This document shows, piece by piece, positions 18,433 to 26,884 of a stretch of 64,000 bases of DNA. The notes under the pieces were generated by a model. That model saw only the letters and a program-made list of their open reading frames with translations, was not told the DNA's origin and did no database searches. The number at the start of each line of letters is the position of its first letter. Position 1 is the first letter of the stretch. This stretch comes from an uncultured Bacteroidia bacterium (lineage in GTDB: Bacteria; Bacteroidota; Bacteroidia; Bacteroidales; Prolixibacteraceae), in assembly GCA_903923905.1 (NCBI GenBank), contig CAIXZH010000077.1, positions 1 through 64,000 of the forward strand. Reading direction: 5' to 3'. The translations under genes were made by a program, and so were the position numbers.

Positions 18433-19332
18433 TATTGTTCAGTCTATTTGTTCTAACCATATGGTAGTAAAATTAGCTATTTTCCTGAAGGTTGAAACTC
18501 TATTTTTATATACTTTGCAGGATGATGTAAATAGCCAGGAAACACCTTACCCGAATTTCATTGATTTCGCAATTCAATGATGTAAACATATCTGTATTGT
18601 ATTAACCGACTACTCATAAGGATATGCTGAAGAACTCTACATTGAATTGAAAAAAATCGGGGAATGAATTGGATGCATTTTATTCCTGTGATTTCTTTGT
18701 TGAAAACAGACATCGTCTCGGAAATATCCGTTGCGAAAAAAATATTAATTTGTTGAATACAAAAAACTGACCGATTTGCAAGTAGGGAGCCAAACCCGAG
18801 GAGTTTACAATGCTTACAATGATTTTCTGAATAAAGCACTATACTACCAATTAAGTAAATGGAGATATTTTCTGTCTTGTTTTGGCCTTGGTATTGATTC
18901 AAATGTATCTGGGTAAGTAACAAATATGGACCCTTTCTAATTTATAGATATCTTTTTAGATAGTATAAAGAGGTTAACCAATTCGTAATTTTATGGATCC
19001 AAATTTATTAAAAACTGACTTTCTTAAATATTTGAATCCTCAAAAGTGCAATATAATATTACTCCTCAGTTTTCTTCGATCTAGGCATGTAAAAATATAT
19101 TGCATTTTGTTATTGAATAATAAATAGTAACTATTATATATATAGCAGAAAGACAGGAAGTAAATAAATATTTAAAGTTTGGATCCTTCTAATAACTGTA
19201 AAAAAGTAAAAAAATACACGAGTAAATAAATATTTTACTTTATTCTTGCAAATGTAAAAAATATGATATATCTTTGATTCGCCAAAAGATTATTTGGAAT
19301 GTTAGAATTTTAAATGATATACAATTTTTTAC
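18433..19332. other. 900-base AT-rich intergenic region between divergent genes
   Basis: It separates the TonB receptor (-) from the CAP lipoprotein (+). A 121-codon open frame on the minus strand (18558-18923) is isoleucine- and cysteine-rich with no recognisable motif, and I regard it as chance. A promoter for the CAP gene is visible at its right end. I see no tRNA, small RNA signature or clear gene relic in the rest, which is very AT-rich with several near-palindromic AT stretches. Confidence 0.55.
19245..19276 (+). promoter_or_regulatory. Promoter of the CAP lipoprotein gene
   Basis: TATCTTTG at 19269-19276 matches the -7 consensus. CTTG at 19245-19248 lies 20 bases upstream, in the place of the -33 TTTG. 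The start codon is 56 bases downstream of the -7 box. Confidence 0.55.
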
Positions 19333-19947
19333 ATGAAAACAATTTCAATTCTTTCATTTATGCTGATTATGCTGGTCAGTTGCCAGCCCAATCTGGTCAG
19401 GGATGCAGCTACAGAAACCCCGCAGGTCATTTCTGCATTTCAGCAAAGTTTACTGGTAGAGATTAATCTTGCGCGTTCAAATCCAGCTGGCTATGCTGAC
19501 CTGAGGTTGAAAGCTTTCGCGTTGGACTCTTCTGATAATGGAAGTTATTTGTATCTAAAGCATTTAATACCTGTTTCATCGCTTACATTTAGTAATTCGT
19601 TAAATATTTCTGCTTCAGCCTATGCTACCTTTTTAGCCGAAAACAACCTCATGGGTCATGATTTGGATGGAACTCCTTTAAAACGTGCTATAAATGTTGG
19701 CTTTACCGGATCTTCAATTGGCGAAAATATTGCCGCTTCAACAGGTGATAGTTATAATTCCCTTCTTAATCCGGATACGGCAGCAATTAAATTTGTTGAG
19801 TTAATGATCATTGATACTGGTGTTGCCGATTTAGGACACCGGCTAACGATGTTGAGTCCGGATTACAAAACGATTGGAATTGGTTACAGCAGAAATCCGT
19901 TAAGCACTTATATCAATTATAATGTACAAGATTTTGGCAACCAATAA
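19333..19947 (+). CDS. CAP/SCP-domain lipoprotein
   Basis: A 204-residue exported lipoprotein: the N terminus ends in the lipobox LVSC with Cys at residue 17. The remainder is a CAP (SCP/PR-1, YkwD-like) domain with LLVEINLARSNP, then NNLMGHD with the first conserved His, GENIAAS with the conserved Glu, GHRLTML with the second His, and IGIGY. CAP proteins are common in bacteria but their molecular function is mostly unknown; a cell-surface role is likely. It stands alone between a promoter and iorA, about 100 bases downstream. Confidence 0.88.
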   Translation: MKTISILSFMLIMLVSCQPNLVRDAATETPQVISAFQQSLLVEINLARSNPAGYADLRLKAFALDSSDNGSYLYLKHLIPVSSLTFSNSLNISASAYATFLAENNLMGHDLDGTPLKRAINVGFTGSSIGENIAASTGDSYNSLLNPDTAAIKFVELMIIDTGVADLGHRLTMLSPDYKTIGIGYSRNPLSTYINYNVQDFGNQ

Positions 19948-20052
19948 TCTGATCCAATAGAATTTTATTTTAGCTCCGATTGTCACTTCCATTGATAAAA
20001 ATCAACTAATTTCACCGATTATTTATCTCATCGAAAATCGATAACTGGTCTT

Positions 20053-21675
20053 ATGACAAAAAAACTTTTGCTCGGAGTAGAAGCAATCGGACAAGGTGCA
20101 ATAGATGGCGGTATTTCAGGTGTTTATGCCTATCCAGGTACCCCTTCAACAGAGATTACAGAATATATTCAGGGGAATAAGCTTGCCGTTTCCCGGAATA
20201 TCCACAGGGAATGGTCAGCCAATGAAAAGACAGCACTCGAGTCTGCTCTTGGGATGTCCTACGCCGGTAAAAGGGCGATCGTTTGCATGAAGCATGTCGG
20301 TCTGAATGTGGCAGCAGATCCTTTTATGAATGCTGCGATGACCGGAATTAACGGCGGATTGATTATCGCTGTTGCAGATGATCCCTCCATGCACTCATCT
20401 CAGAATGAGCAGGACTCGCGTTATTACGGGAAATTTGCCATGATTCCAGTGCTTGAACCCTCCAATCAGCAGGAGGCGTACGAAATGACCAGGACCGGGT
20501 TTGACCTTTCAGAGAAACTTGGTACTCCTGTTTTACTTCGGATAACTACCCGTTTGGCACACTCCCGTGCAGGAGTAATCCCTGTTCACAGTGCCACAGT
20601 TGAAAACAACCTCAAGTTGCCATCAGATCCGCTTCAGTTTATCTTACTGCCTGCCTTTGCCCGGAAAAGATACCAGACCCTTCTCGATAAACAGGTCGAT
20701 TTTGAAAGGTTCTCGGATGAATCGCCATTTAACGGCATTATCGAAGGCGCCGATCACAGTTTGGGAATTATTTGTTGTGGAATAGCTTTGAATTATCTTT
20801 TAGAAAATTTTCCAGATGGCTCGCCTTATCCGATCCTTAAAATAACCCAGTATCCGTTGTCCTCCAAAATGGTAAAGAAATTTGAAAAATTGGTTGACAA
20901 ATTACTGATAATAGAGGAGGGATATCCGATTGTCGAAGAGCAGCTTAAAGGATTTTTTGATTATGGTAAACCTGTTTCCGGAAAGTTGGATGGAACGCTT
21001 CCAAGGTCGGGAGAGCTCAATCCTGATATTATCGCCAAGGCACTACACCTTAAATCAGCATCTTGCAATGCAATTCCGCCATTGGTTGCAAACCGTCCGC
21101 CTGCATTATGTAAGGGTTGCGGTCATAATGATCTTTTTCTGGCACTTGATGAAGTGATGTCTGATTATGGCGATGGTCACGTTTTTTCTGATATCGGTTG
21201 TTACACATTAGGCGTTCTTCCACCTTATCATTCGGGAAACACTTGTGTAGATATGGGTTCATCCATTACCATGGCAAAAGGGGCTGCCGATGCAGGACTC
21301 TTTCCTGCCATTGCTGTAATTGGGGACTCAACATTTACCCATTCCGGAATGACAGGACTACTTGATGCGGTTAACGAAAAATCAAATATTCTGATTATGA
21401 TTGGAGATAACGAATCCACATCTATGACAGGTGGTCAGGATTCAGCTGCCTTTGGGAGGATTGAATCGATTTGCAAGGGAGCAGGAGTAGGTTCAGAACA
21501 CATTCATGTAATTGGTGCTTTACCCAAAAATCATGAGAAATTGGTAAGTCTAATCCGTCATGAAATAGATTATCAAGGTGTTTCAATTATTATTCCCAGA
21601 AGGGAGTGTGTTCAAAAAGCGGCACGAAGAATCAGTGAACGCAAAAAGGAGAATTCAGGATTGAACGTTCTTTGA
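20053..21675 (+). CDS. iorA: Indolepyruvate:ferredoxin oxidoreductase alpha subunit, without ferredoxin domain
   Basis: TPP-dependent subunit that oxidatively decarboxylates aryl pyruvates (from Trp, Phe, Tyr) to aryl-CoA with reduction of ferredoxin. The N-terminal pyrimidine-binding domain has VYAYPGTPSTEI and KHVGLNVAADP. The TPP domain has PALCKGCGHND and GDSTFTHSGMTGLLD, ending with NESTSMTGGQD. At 540 residues it stops shortly after this domain (RECVQKAARRI) and lacks the C-terminal two-[4Fe-4S] ferredoxin domain of archaeal IorA, so electrons must leave via another carrier. It forms an operon with iorB 40 bases downstream. Confidence 0.9.
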   Translation: MTKKLLLGVEAIGQGAIDGGISGVYAYPGTPSTEITEYIQGNKLAVSRNIHREWSANEKTALESALGMSYAGKRAIVCMKHVGLNVAADPFMNAAMTGINGGLIIAVADDPSMHSSQNEQDSRYYGKFAMIPVLEPSNQQEAYEMTRTGFDLSEKLGTPVLLRITTRLAHSRAGVIPVHSATVENNLKLPSDPLQFILLPAFARKRYQTLLDKQVDFERFSDESPFNGIIEGADHSLGIICCGIALNYLLENFPDGSPYPILKITQYPLSSKMVKKFEKLVDKLLIIEEGYPIVEEQLKGFFDYGKPVSGKLDGTLPRSGELNPDIIAKALHLKSASCNAIPPLVANRPPALCKGCGHNDLFLALDEVMSDYGDGHVFSDIGCYTLGVLPPYHSGNTCVDMGSSITMAKGAADAGLFPAIAVIGDSTFTHSGMTGLLDAVNEKSNILIMIGDNESTSMTGGQDSAAFGRIESICKGAGVGSEHIHVIGALPKNHEKLVSLIRHEIDYQGVSIIIPRRECVQKAARRISERKKENSGLNVL

Positions 21676-21715
21676 ATCTTCTGAAAAGAAATTCAATTTG
21701 CTTAATACTTTAAAG

Positions 21716-22297
21716 ATGAAGTGCGATATCGTTTTGGCAGGAGTTGGCGGACAAGGAATTTTGTCAATTGCCACCGTATTGGGATTTGCCGCTCTGGAAA
21801 ATAATCTATATTTAAAACAGGCCGAGACCCATGGAATGAGTCAGCGGGGAGGTGCCGTACAATCCTACCTGCGTCTTTCTGATCGTCCCGTTTATTCAGA
21901 CTTGATTCCTTTTGGTAAGGCTGACCTGATCCTCTCTGTCGAACCTATGGAATCACTAAGGTATCTTCCTTATCTTTCCGCTGAAGGATATGTGGTTACC
22001 AATATTACTCCATTTATGAATATCCTTAACTATCCTGAAATTGAGTTAGTTATGGATGAAATAAAGAGGTTGCCACGTTTTGTAGCAATCGATGCTGAAG
22101 CTATTGCCAAAGAGATTGGCAATTCCAAAACTTCCAATATGGTGATGCTGGGTGCTGCTACTCCGTTTATTGATATCGCACTGCAGAGTATCGAACACGG
22201 CATTCGTGAAATTTTCGGGCGAAAAGGAGAAGAGATGGTCTCTCTTAATCTGCGGGCTCTTCATGCGGGAAGGGAATTTGCATTGGCAAACAGGTAA
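21716..22297 (+). CDS. iorB: Indolepyruvate:ferredoxin oxidoreductase beta subunit
   Basis: A 193-residue gamma/beta-type subunit of the 2-oxoacid:ferredoxin oxidoreductase family. It begins with the diagnostic CDIVLAGVGGQGILSIATVL and has AETHGMSQRGGAVQSYLR, which form the CoA/TPP interface with IorA. I chose ATG 21716; a TTG six codons upstream keeps the frame but gives a less typical N terminus. It follows iorA directly and completes the alpha-beta pair. It is likely used in aromatic amino acid fermentation or, in reverse, synthesis. Confidence 0.93.
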   Translation: MKCDIVLAGVGGQGILSIATVLGFAALENNLYLKQAETHGMSQRGGAVQSYLRLSDRPVYSDLIPFGKADLILSVEPMESLRYLPYLSAEGYVVTNITPFMNILNYPEIELVMDEIKRLPRFVAIDAEAIAKEIGNSKTSNMVMLGAATPFIDIALQSIEHGIREIFGRKGEEMVSLNLRALHAGREFALANR

Positions 22298-22314
22298 TTT
22301 CAATTATGATTTAA

Positions 22315-22350
22315 TAATGTAGAGACACACAGTTGTGCGACTCTACATTA
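22315..22350. repeat. Imperfect palindrome between iorB and the YiiX-like gene
   Basis: Perfect 10-bp arms TAATGTAGAG (22315-22324) and CTCTACATTA (22341-22350) enclose an imperfect extension with CAC/GTG pairs and a 4-base loop. No T-tract follows, so it looks like a REP-type palindromic element rather than a terminator. Confidence 0.65.
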
Positions 22351-22368
22351 CCGTATAACTGGCCGAAA

Positions 22369-23031
22369 ATGAAAAAATTCACCACCATTTTTATCCCTGT
22401 TTTCCTTTGGGCAATTTTGGGTATTGCACAGAATAACACCGATCAGTTTAATATTCACCTTCAAACGGGAGATCTTCTTTTTTGCTCTTCAACCTCAGGA
22501 GAGCTTTCAAAAGCTATTGATCAGGCGACACAAACGGCAAATCAGACTCATTTTGACCATGTTGGAATTGTTGAAGTTGAAAAGGATACGGTTTGGGTTA
22601 TGCATGCAGCACCAAAAAAAGGAGTTTGCCGTGAATTTATCAGACAATTTCTGGCTACGGAGAAAGGACAAATCATCCCAACCGTTTACCGGCTGAAAAC
22701 CAATTATCAAAAAGCTATCCCTGAAGCTATTCAAAAAGCAATGAAATTTATCGGACAATCCTACAATTACACCTATAAACTCCATCAAAAGGGCCTTTAT
22801 TGTTCTGAGTTTATTTATGAAATTTTTAATGCAGATTCAATTTTCACCCTCAACCCGATGACCTTTAAAAATCATGAAACCGGAGAAACTCTTCCTGGTT
22901 GGATTAATCATTATCAGAAACTCGGCATTCCGGTCCCCGAAGGGGAACCAGGGTGTAATCCGAATGGTTTAGCTTCCTCCCAAAAACTGCAGTTTATAGG
23001 AGAAGTGAAGCAAAACGCGATGAATAAATAG
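22369..23031 (+). CDS. YiiX/YebB-like permuted NlpC/P60 papain-fold hydrolase, secreted
   Basis: A 220-residue exported protein of the permuted papain-like family (YiiX, peptidase C92). After a signal peptide (MKKFTTIFIPVFLWAILG) the catalytic residues appear in permuted order: His in HFDHVGIVE (about residue 63) and Cys in LYCSEFIYEIF (about 145). The family includes amidases and lipid-acting acyltransferases; the substrate is unknown. ATG 22369 is chosen over an upstream TTG because it begins a clean signal peptide. It is next to iorAB but separated by a palindrome, so probably transcribed separately. Confidence 0.85.
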   Translation: MKKFTTIFIPVFLWAILGIAQNNTDQFNIHLQTGDLLFCSSTSGELSKAIDQATQTANQTHFDHVGIVEVEKDTVWVMHAAPKKGVCREFIRQFLATEKGQIIPTVYRLKTNYQKAIPEAIQKAMKFIGQSYNYTYKLHQKGLYCSEFIYEIFNADSIFTLNPMTFKNHETGETLPGWINHYQKLGIPVPEGEPGCNPNGLASSQKLQFIGEVKQNAMNK

Positions 23032-23077
23032 CCAGCCAGCTTGCCTTTTGAATTCCGGAAATGGATAATCAGAAGAA

Positions 23078-24052
23078 TTATTCAAGCATTTTATACCTAT
23101 CCTCACCATAAATAACTCTAAGTTGATGAGGAATGATCCGTAAATTAAAATGACTGCTGCTGCCTATCGATTCTCCATCGGCTTCCCCAGATAACAGCTT
23201 TTCTGTGCTCAGGTTCACGCTTTCACCAATATGTGTTGAGACCCTGTAATCGTGTACAAAGCTGCCATTATACAATTTCCTGAAATTAGTCAAAATACCC
23301 CAAATGCCTAAATTACGGATAACGGTTATATGGAAATGTCCTTTTATTGGATTGGCATCCGGGACTTGCATCATCCCCCCTCCATTAAACTTTCCAATTC
23401 CTATGCTAACACTGAATAAGTTTACCTTCAACTGTTTATCATTAATGAAAATACGTGTTTTACACGGTTTGTAATTAAAATAGCTCCAAAGGAAACTCTC
23501 TAAATACACCCTTAATCCAGACAGCCCTTTGTCTTTTAACTTATTGGCACGGAGTGCAACCATCGCATCGAATCCAAAACCGGCGATATTCACAAAATAA
23601 CGGCTTTGATTGGTTTTTTGATTTTGCCATTCAATCAGACCTACATCCTGAACCAACGTTTGATTTTTTTGAATAATGTCCATAGCCAACTGATAGTCGT
23701 CCGGAATACCAAAAGTCCGGATCCAGTCGTTGCCGGTTCCAACCGGTATCATACCAATTACAATATCAGTGTAAAGATTGTTTTTCGCGCTGAATATACC
23801 ATTAACCGTTTCATTTAAAGTGCCATCCCCTCCTGCGACAATAAAACGGGTTAATCCTTTTACCGCCAATTCTTTAGATAGCTCAAATGCATGGCCAGGA
23901 TATTCAGATTCATAAACAGTATATAAGAATCCAGAATGGTCCAGGACAGCGACAATCTTCTCCTTGTCTCTTCTCCCTTTTCCGCTTCCAGCATGTGGAT
24001 TCAGAATCACCTGCCAGTCTTTAACCTGCTCAATTCCTCGTTTTTTTATCAC
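23078..24052 (-). CDS. Diacylglycerol/lipid kinase family protein (DgkB/YegS-like)
   Basis: A 324-residue cytosolic lipid kinase of the DAGK catalytic family. The N-terminal VILNPHAGSGKG is the nucleotide loop, and FIVAGGDGTLNETVNG near residue 75 is the diagnostic GGDGT motif; GTGNDWIRTFGIP follows. A C-terminal beta sandwich contains LSGEADGE. The likely start is GTG (24052). Members phosphorylate diacylglycerol, sphingoid bases or undecaprenol; in sphingolipid-making Bacteroidetes a sphingosine-kinase-like role is possible but not shown here. It is convergent with the YiiX-like gene. Confidence 0.9.
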   Translation of the reverse strand: MIKKRGIEQVKDWQVILNPHAGSGKGRRDKEKIVAVLDHSGFLYTVYESEYPGHAFELSKELAVKGLTRFIVAGGDGTLNETVNGIFSAKNNLYTDIVIGMIPVGTGNDWIRTFGIPDDYQLAMDIIQKNQTLVQDVGLIEWQNQKTNQSRYFVNIAGFGFDAMVALRANKLKDKGLSGLRVYLESFLWSYFNYKPCKTRIFINDKQLKVNLFSVSIGIGKFNGGGMMQVPDANPIKGHFHITVIRNLGIWGILTNFRKLYNGSFVHDYRVSTHIGESVNLSTEKLLSGEADGESIGSSSHFNLRIIPHQLRVIYGEDRYKMLE

Positions 24053-24401
24053 AAAATGACGATTTTGCTTTCAAACCGATGATCCTGCACTATTAATAAG
24101 TGCTTTAGAATCTCGGGTAAATGGTTTTAGTCTTAAATTGGATGTCATTGTAAAAATAAAAATAATCCGTAACTATATTACAATAATTTATTTTGTGGCA
24201 TTTGCATCACTGGGAGTTCGGTGGAGATGGTTATTTGGGTAAAGCATTCAAAGAATCTTCCCGGCCAGGCAACCATCCGGATGCATAATGAATCTGCTGG
24301 TTGAGGGATTGGTAAATAGCTGATTGATTTGTGATTTTTTCAGAAAAAAATCATATACCATGTTTGTTGAAAAAATGTATCTTTGCAAAATGATTCTAAA
24401 A
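24053..24401. other. Divergent intergenic region between lipid kinase and bamD
   Basis: About 350 bases without a gene. The bamD -7 box lies at 24378-24385, near the right end. Nothing else recognisable is present; the plus-strand frame that extends upstream from bamD is not coding because it would start upstream of that promoter. Confidence 0.5.
24378..24385 (+). promoter_or_regulatory. -7 promoter box of bamD
   Basis: TATCTTTG matches the -7 consensus. Transcription would begin near 24392, which excludes the earlier in-frame ATGs at 24360 and 24390 and supports 24402 as the start of bamD, with a very short leader. Confidence 0.55.
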
Positions 24402-25214
24402 ATGAAAAATATTCTTTGGGCAGCCGTTTTATTCGTGGTTTTCTCATGTGGTGATTATCAGAAAATAGTCAAAAGTACTGACTATGAGTTCAAACTGAAA
24501 AAAGCAAAGGAGTATTATGATAATAAGGAATATGGTCGTTCCTCCCAGCTTTATCAGGAATTGGTCAATATATACCGTGGAACAAGCCGAGCTGATCAGA
24601 TTTATTATTATTTGGCAAAGAGTTTCTATGGGGAAAAGGATTATGTACTCACAAGTCATTATTTCCGGCAATTACTGAAGGAATTTCCCCGTAGCCAATT
24701 TAATGAAGAGGCTCAATATCTGATTGGTTATTGTTATTATCTGGATTCCCCGAACGCCAGGCTTGATCAGAAAACATCGCAGGATGCAATTGATGCATTA
24801 CAGCTATTTATTAATATGTTTCCCGGCAGTTCCAGGGTTTCTGATGCCACAAAGCTTATTGATGAATTAAGGGAAAAACTGGTATATAAATCCTATTTAT
24901 CCGGCAGGTTGTATTATGATCTGGCTGATTACCGTGCAGCTGTTATTTCACTTACCAATTGTATTAAAGAATTTCCTGACTCAAAATATCGTGAAGAGTT
25001 GATGTTCTATTTGCTGAAAGCTAAATATCTTTTGGGAGAAAACAGTATCGAAGAGAAGAAACGTGAGCGTCTGAACAGCGCATTGGATGAGTATTTTACA
25101 TTTACTGATGAGTATCCTCAAAGTAAATTTCGTAAAGAGGCTGACCGGTTTTTTGCCAGTACAAAGAAACTGATGAACCTTAGTGAAGAAGAAATAAATA
25201 AATTACAAAAATAG
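24402..25214 (+). CDS. bamD: Outer-membrane protein assembly lipoprotein BamD
   Basis: TPR lipoprotein of the BAM complex that inserts beta-barrel proteins into the outer membrane. The signal sequence ends in the lipobox VFSC, with Cys at residue 16. Tetratricopeptide-like helices follow, with YDNKEYGRSSQLYQELV, FYGEKDYVLTSHYFRQLLKEFP and YYDLADYRAAVISL. From ATG 24402 the protein has 270 residues, the normal length. It heads a conserved Bacteroidetes cluster with rpoZ, coaBC, DUF4835 and recN; only two bases separate it from rpoZ. Confidence 0.94.
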   Translation: MKNILWAAVLFVVFSCGDYQKIVKSTDYEFKLKKAKEYYDNKEYGRSSQLYQELVNIYRGTSRADQIYYYLAKSFYGEKDYVLTSHYFRQLLKEFPRSQFNEEAQYLIGYCYYLDSPNARLDQKTSQDAIDALQLFINMFPGSSRVSDATKLIDELREKLVYKSYLSGRLYYDLADYRAAVISLTNCIKEFPDSKYREELMFYLLKAKYLLGENSIEEKKRERLNSALDEYFTFTDEYPQSKFRKEADRFFASTKKLMNLSEEEINKLQK

Positions 25215-25216
25215 AT

Positions 25217-25543
25217 ATGGATTATAAAAAAACAAAAGCTCCCGTTAGTACGGTACCAAGGGACTTGAATGAATTGGAAGCATTTACAGGCAATATCTAT
25301 GAGTCATTAATGGTAATTGCTAAACGGGCCAATCAAATCAATGCTGAATTGAAAGAGGAGTTAAATACTAAACTTCAGGAATTTGCCTCTTTTAGCGATA
25401 ATTTGGAGGAGGTTTTTGAAAATCGTGAACAGATTGAGATATCACGTTATTACGAAAAGCTGCCAAAACCAACCCTCATCGCATACGAAGAGTTCAAGGA
25501 AGGTCAGATTTATTACAGAAATCCTACCAAAGAGAAGAAGTAA
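25217..25543 (+). CDS. rpoZ: RNA polymerase omega subunit (Bacteroidetes type)
   Basis: A 108-residue RpoZ/Rpb6-family protein, which helps assemble RNA polymerase. The core TGNIYESLMVIAKRANQINAE corresponds to the omega helix that clasps the beta-prime subunit; the C-terminal NPTKEKK tail is basic. The sequence is much diverged from E. coli omega, but length, this motif and position between bamD and coaBC are diagnostic in this phylum. Confidence 0.9.
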   Translation: MDYKKTKAPVSTVPRDLNELEAFTGNIYESLMVIAKRANQINAELKEELNTKLQEFASFSDNLEEVFENREQIEISRYYEKLPKPTLIAYEEFKEGQIYYRNPTKEKK

Positions 25544-25630
25544 CGATTGGTATTCGCTGTTAATTTCTATTCATTGGCAGGTTTATCAAAAATATCATCC
25601 GGAAATCATTACTTAAACCCATCTGAACGG

Positions 25631-26191
25631 ATGCAACTTCAGGGAACAAAAATTATTCTGTGCGTAACAGGAAGTATTGCAGCGTACAAGTCTGCGTATC
25701 TCTTGAGAGGTCTTGTGAAGCAAGGAGCTGAAGTTCAGATTGTCATGAGCCCTTCAGCAAAGGAATTTATTACCCCTTTGACACTCTCAACACTTTCAGG
25801 ACGCCCGGTTTTGTGCGATTTTTTTACAAAGGACAATGGCCAATGGAATAGCCATGTCGAATTGGGGTTATGGGCAGACTTACTGATCGTTGCACCGGCG
25901 ACAGCTGCAACCATTGGGAAAATGGCTCATGGAATTTGTGATAATTTATTGATTACTACTTATTTATCGGCAAAATGCCCGGTCATGATAGCTCCTGCAA
26001 TGGACCTGGATATGTTTCAGCACCCTGCAAATCAACGAAATATCGAGATTTTGAAATCCCAGGGAAACATCATTATCGATCCTGCCTCCGGTGAGTTAGC
26101 CAGCGGTTTGGTAGGGCAGGGGCGTATGGAGGAACCGGAAATTATTATTGAAAAGATAGCAGATTATTTTGCTGAAAAAAAAAACTGCTGA
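25631..26191 (+). CDS. coaBC: CoaBC, N-terminal half (phosphopantothenoylcysteine decarboxylase, CoaC)
   Basis: FMN flavoprotein that decarboxylates 4-phosphopantothenoylcysteine in coenzyme A synthesis. From ATG 25631 the 186 residues contain IILCVTGSIAAYKSA, the catalytic His in NSHVELGLWAD, the oligomer motif ICDNLL, and APAMDLDMF with the PxMNxxMW-like signature. The frame ends at a stop (TGA 26189) immediately after a run of ten A residues (26175-26184). The CoaB half continues in the next frame without any gap. Adding one A would give a normal protein of about 406 residues. An upstream TTG (25547) is an unlikely start. Confidence 0.88.
   Translation: MQLQGTKIILCVTGSIAAYKSAYLLRGLVKQGAEVQIVMSPSAKEFITPLTLSTLSGRPVLCDFFTKDNGQWNSHVELGLWADLLIVAPATAATIGKMAHGICDNLLITTYLSAKCPVMIAPAMDLDMFQHPANQRNIEILKSQGNIIIDPASGELASGLVGQGRMEEPEIIIEKIADYFAEKKNC
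26175..26184 (+). other. A10 run at the coaBC frame junction (slippage or indel site)
   Basis: Ten consecutive A residues lie exactly where the CoaC and CoaB frames meet. Reading GAA AAA AAA AAC gives an early stop; one extra A, or a -1 slip, gives CTG AAT AAA ACC TAC and the full CoaB domain. Such runs are known sites of RNA polymerase slippage and of assembly error. Confidence 0.85.
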
Positions 26192-26850
26192 ATAAAACCT
26201 ACCTGGTAACAGCAGGACCTACTCACGAAAAAATTGACCCTGTCCGCTATATCGGGAATTACTCTTCGGGGAAGATGGGGTTTGCAATCGCCGAACGGTT
26301 TGCTGCGTTGGGAGCAAAGGTTATACTGATTGCCGGACCCGTTTCGCTCAAATGTTCAAATCCTTTGATTCATCGCATCGATGTGGTTTCAGCTGAAGAA
26401 ATGTATGAGCAGACTTTACTGTATTTTGGAGAATGCAATGGAGCAGTAATGGTAGCCGCTGTTGCTGATTTTACCCCTGTAATTGTTGAAAATCAAAAAA
26501 TTAAACGTAATGCGGAAATTTTTTCGATTGAATTGCGTCCCAATCCGGATATTGCCGCAACTCTTGGTAAATTAAAGCGAAAGAACCAGATTCTTGTGGG
26601 ATTTGCCCTTGAAACAAATAATGAGGATAAAAATGCCCAACTCAAACTTCATCGTAAAAATCTGGATTTAATAATTCTTAACTCGTTGAATGATAAAGGT
26701 TCAGGATTTCAATACGATACAAATCAGATTAAAATACTTGACAAAACCGGCGTAATTTGCACTTCTGGTTTAAAACAAAAGAGTGAAATTGCTGTTGATA
26801 TCGTAAATAAAATCATTGAGGCCGAAAATTTCATCTCAGGATTATCCTGA
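26185..26850 (+). CDS. coaBC: CoaBC, C-terminal half (phosphopantothenate-cysteine ligase, CoaB), out of frame
   Basis: CoaB joins cysteine to 4-phosphopantothenate using a nucleotide triphosphate. The frame from 26185 reads LNKTYLVTAGPTHEKIDPVR and then YIGNYSSGKMGFAIAERF, the substrate-binding core. AAVADFTP and KIKR with the active-site Lys follow, and NDKGSGFQYDTNQI forms the flap. The first ATG available in this frame (26275) lies inside the conserved core, so independent translation would be non-functional. I therefore read this as the second half of one gene. CoaBC is normally essential, which argues against true loss. Confidence 0.85.
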   Translation: MLNKTYLVTAGPTHEKIDPVRYIGNYSSGKMGFAIAERFAALGAKVILIAGPVSLKCSNPLIHRIDVVSAEEMYEQTLLYFGECNGAVMVAAVADFTPVIVENQKIKRNAEIFSIELRPNPDIAATLGKLKRKNQILVGFALETNNEDKNAQLKLHRKNLDLIILNSLNDKGSGFQYDTNQIKILDKTGVICTSGLKQKSEIAVDIVNKIIEAENFISGLS

Positions 26851-26884
26851 AATTCGTAATTTTATCGGAAATATATCTGTTTTT

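Noticed and set aside
18558-18923. 121-codon open frame on the minus strand in the TonB-CAP gap
   Set aside because: Low-complexity, Ile/Cys-rich, no motif, no ribosome or promoter context; consistent with chance in AT-rich DNA.
25843-25858. ATGGAATAGCCAT-like string inside coaBC resembling the leader stem
   Set aside because: It is in conserved coding sequence with no partner arm; chance match.
26275-26850. CoaB half as an independent gene starting at ATG 26275
   Set aside because: This start would remove the conserved AGPTHEKIDPVR and NYSSGK core; the upstream sequence in the same frame is clearly CoaB.
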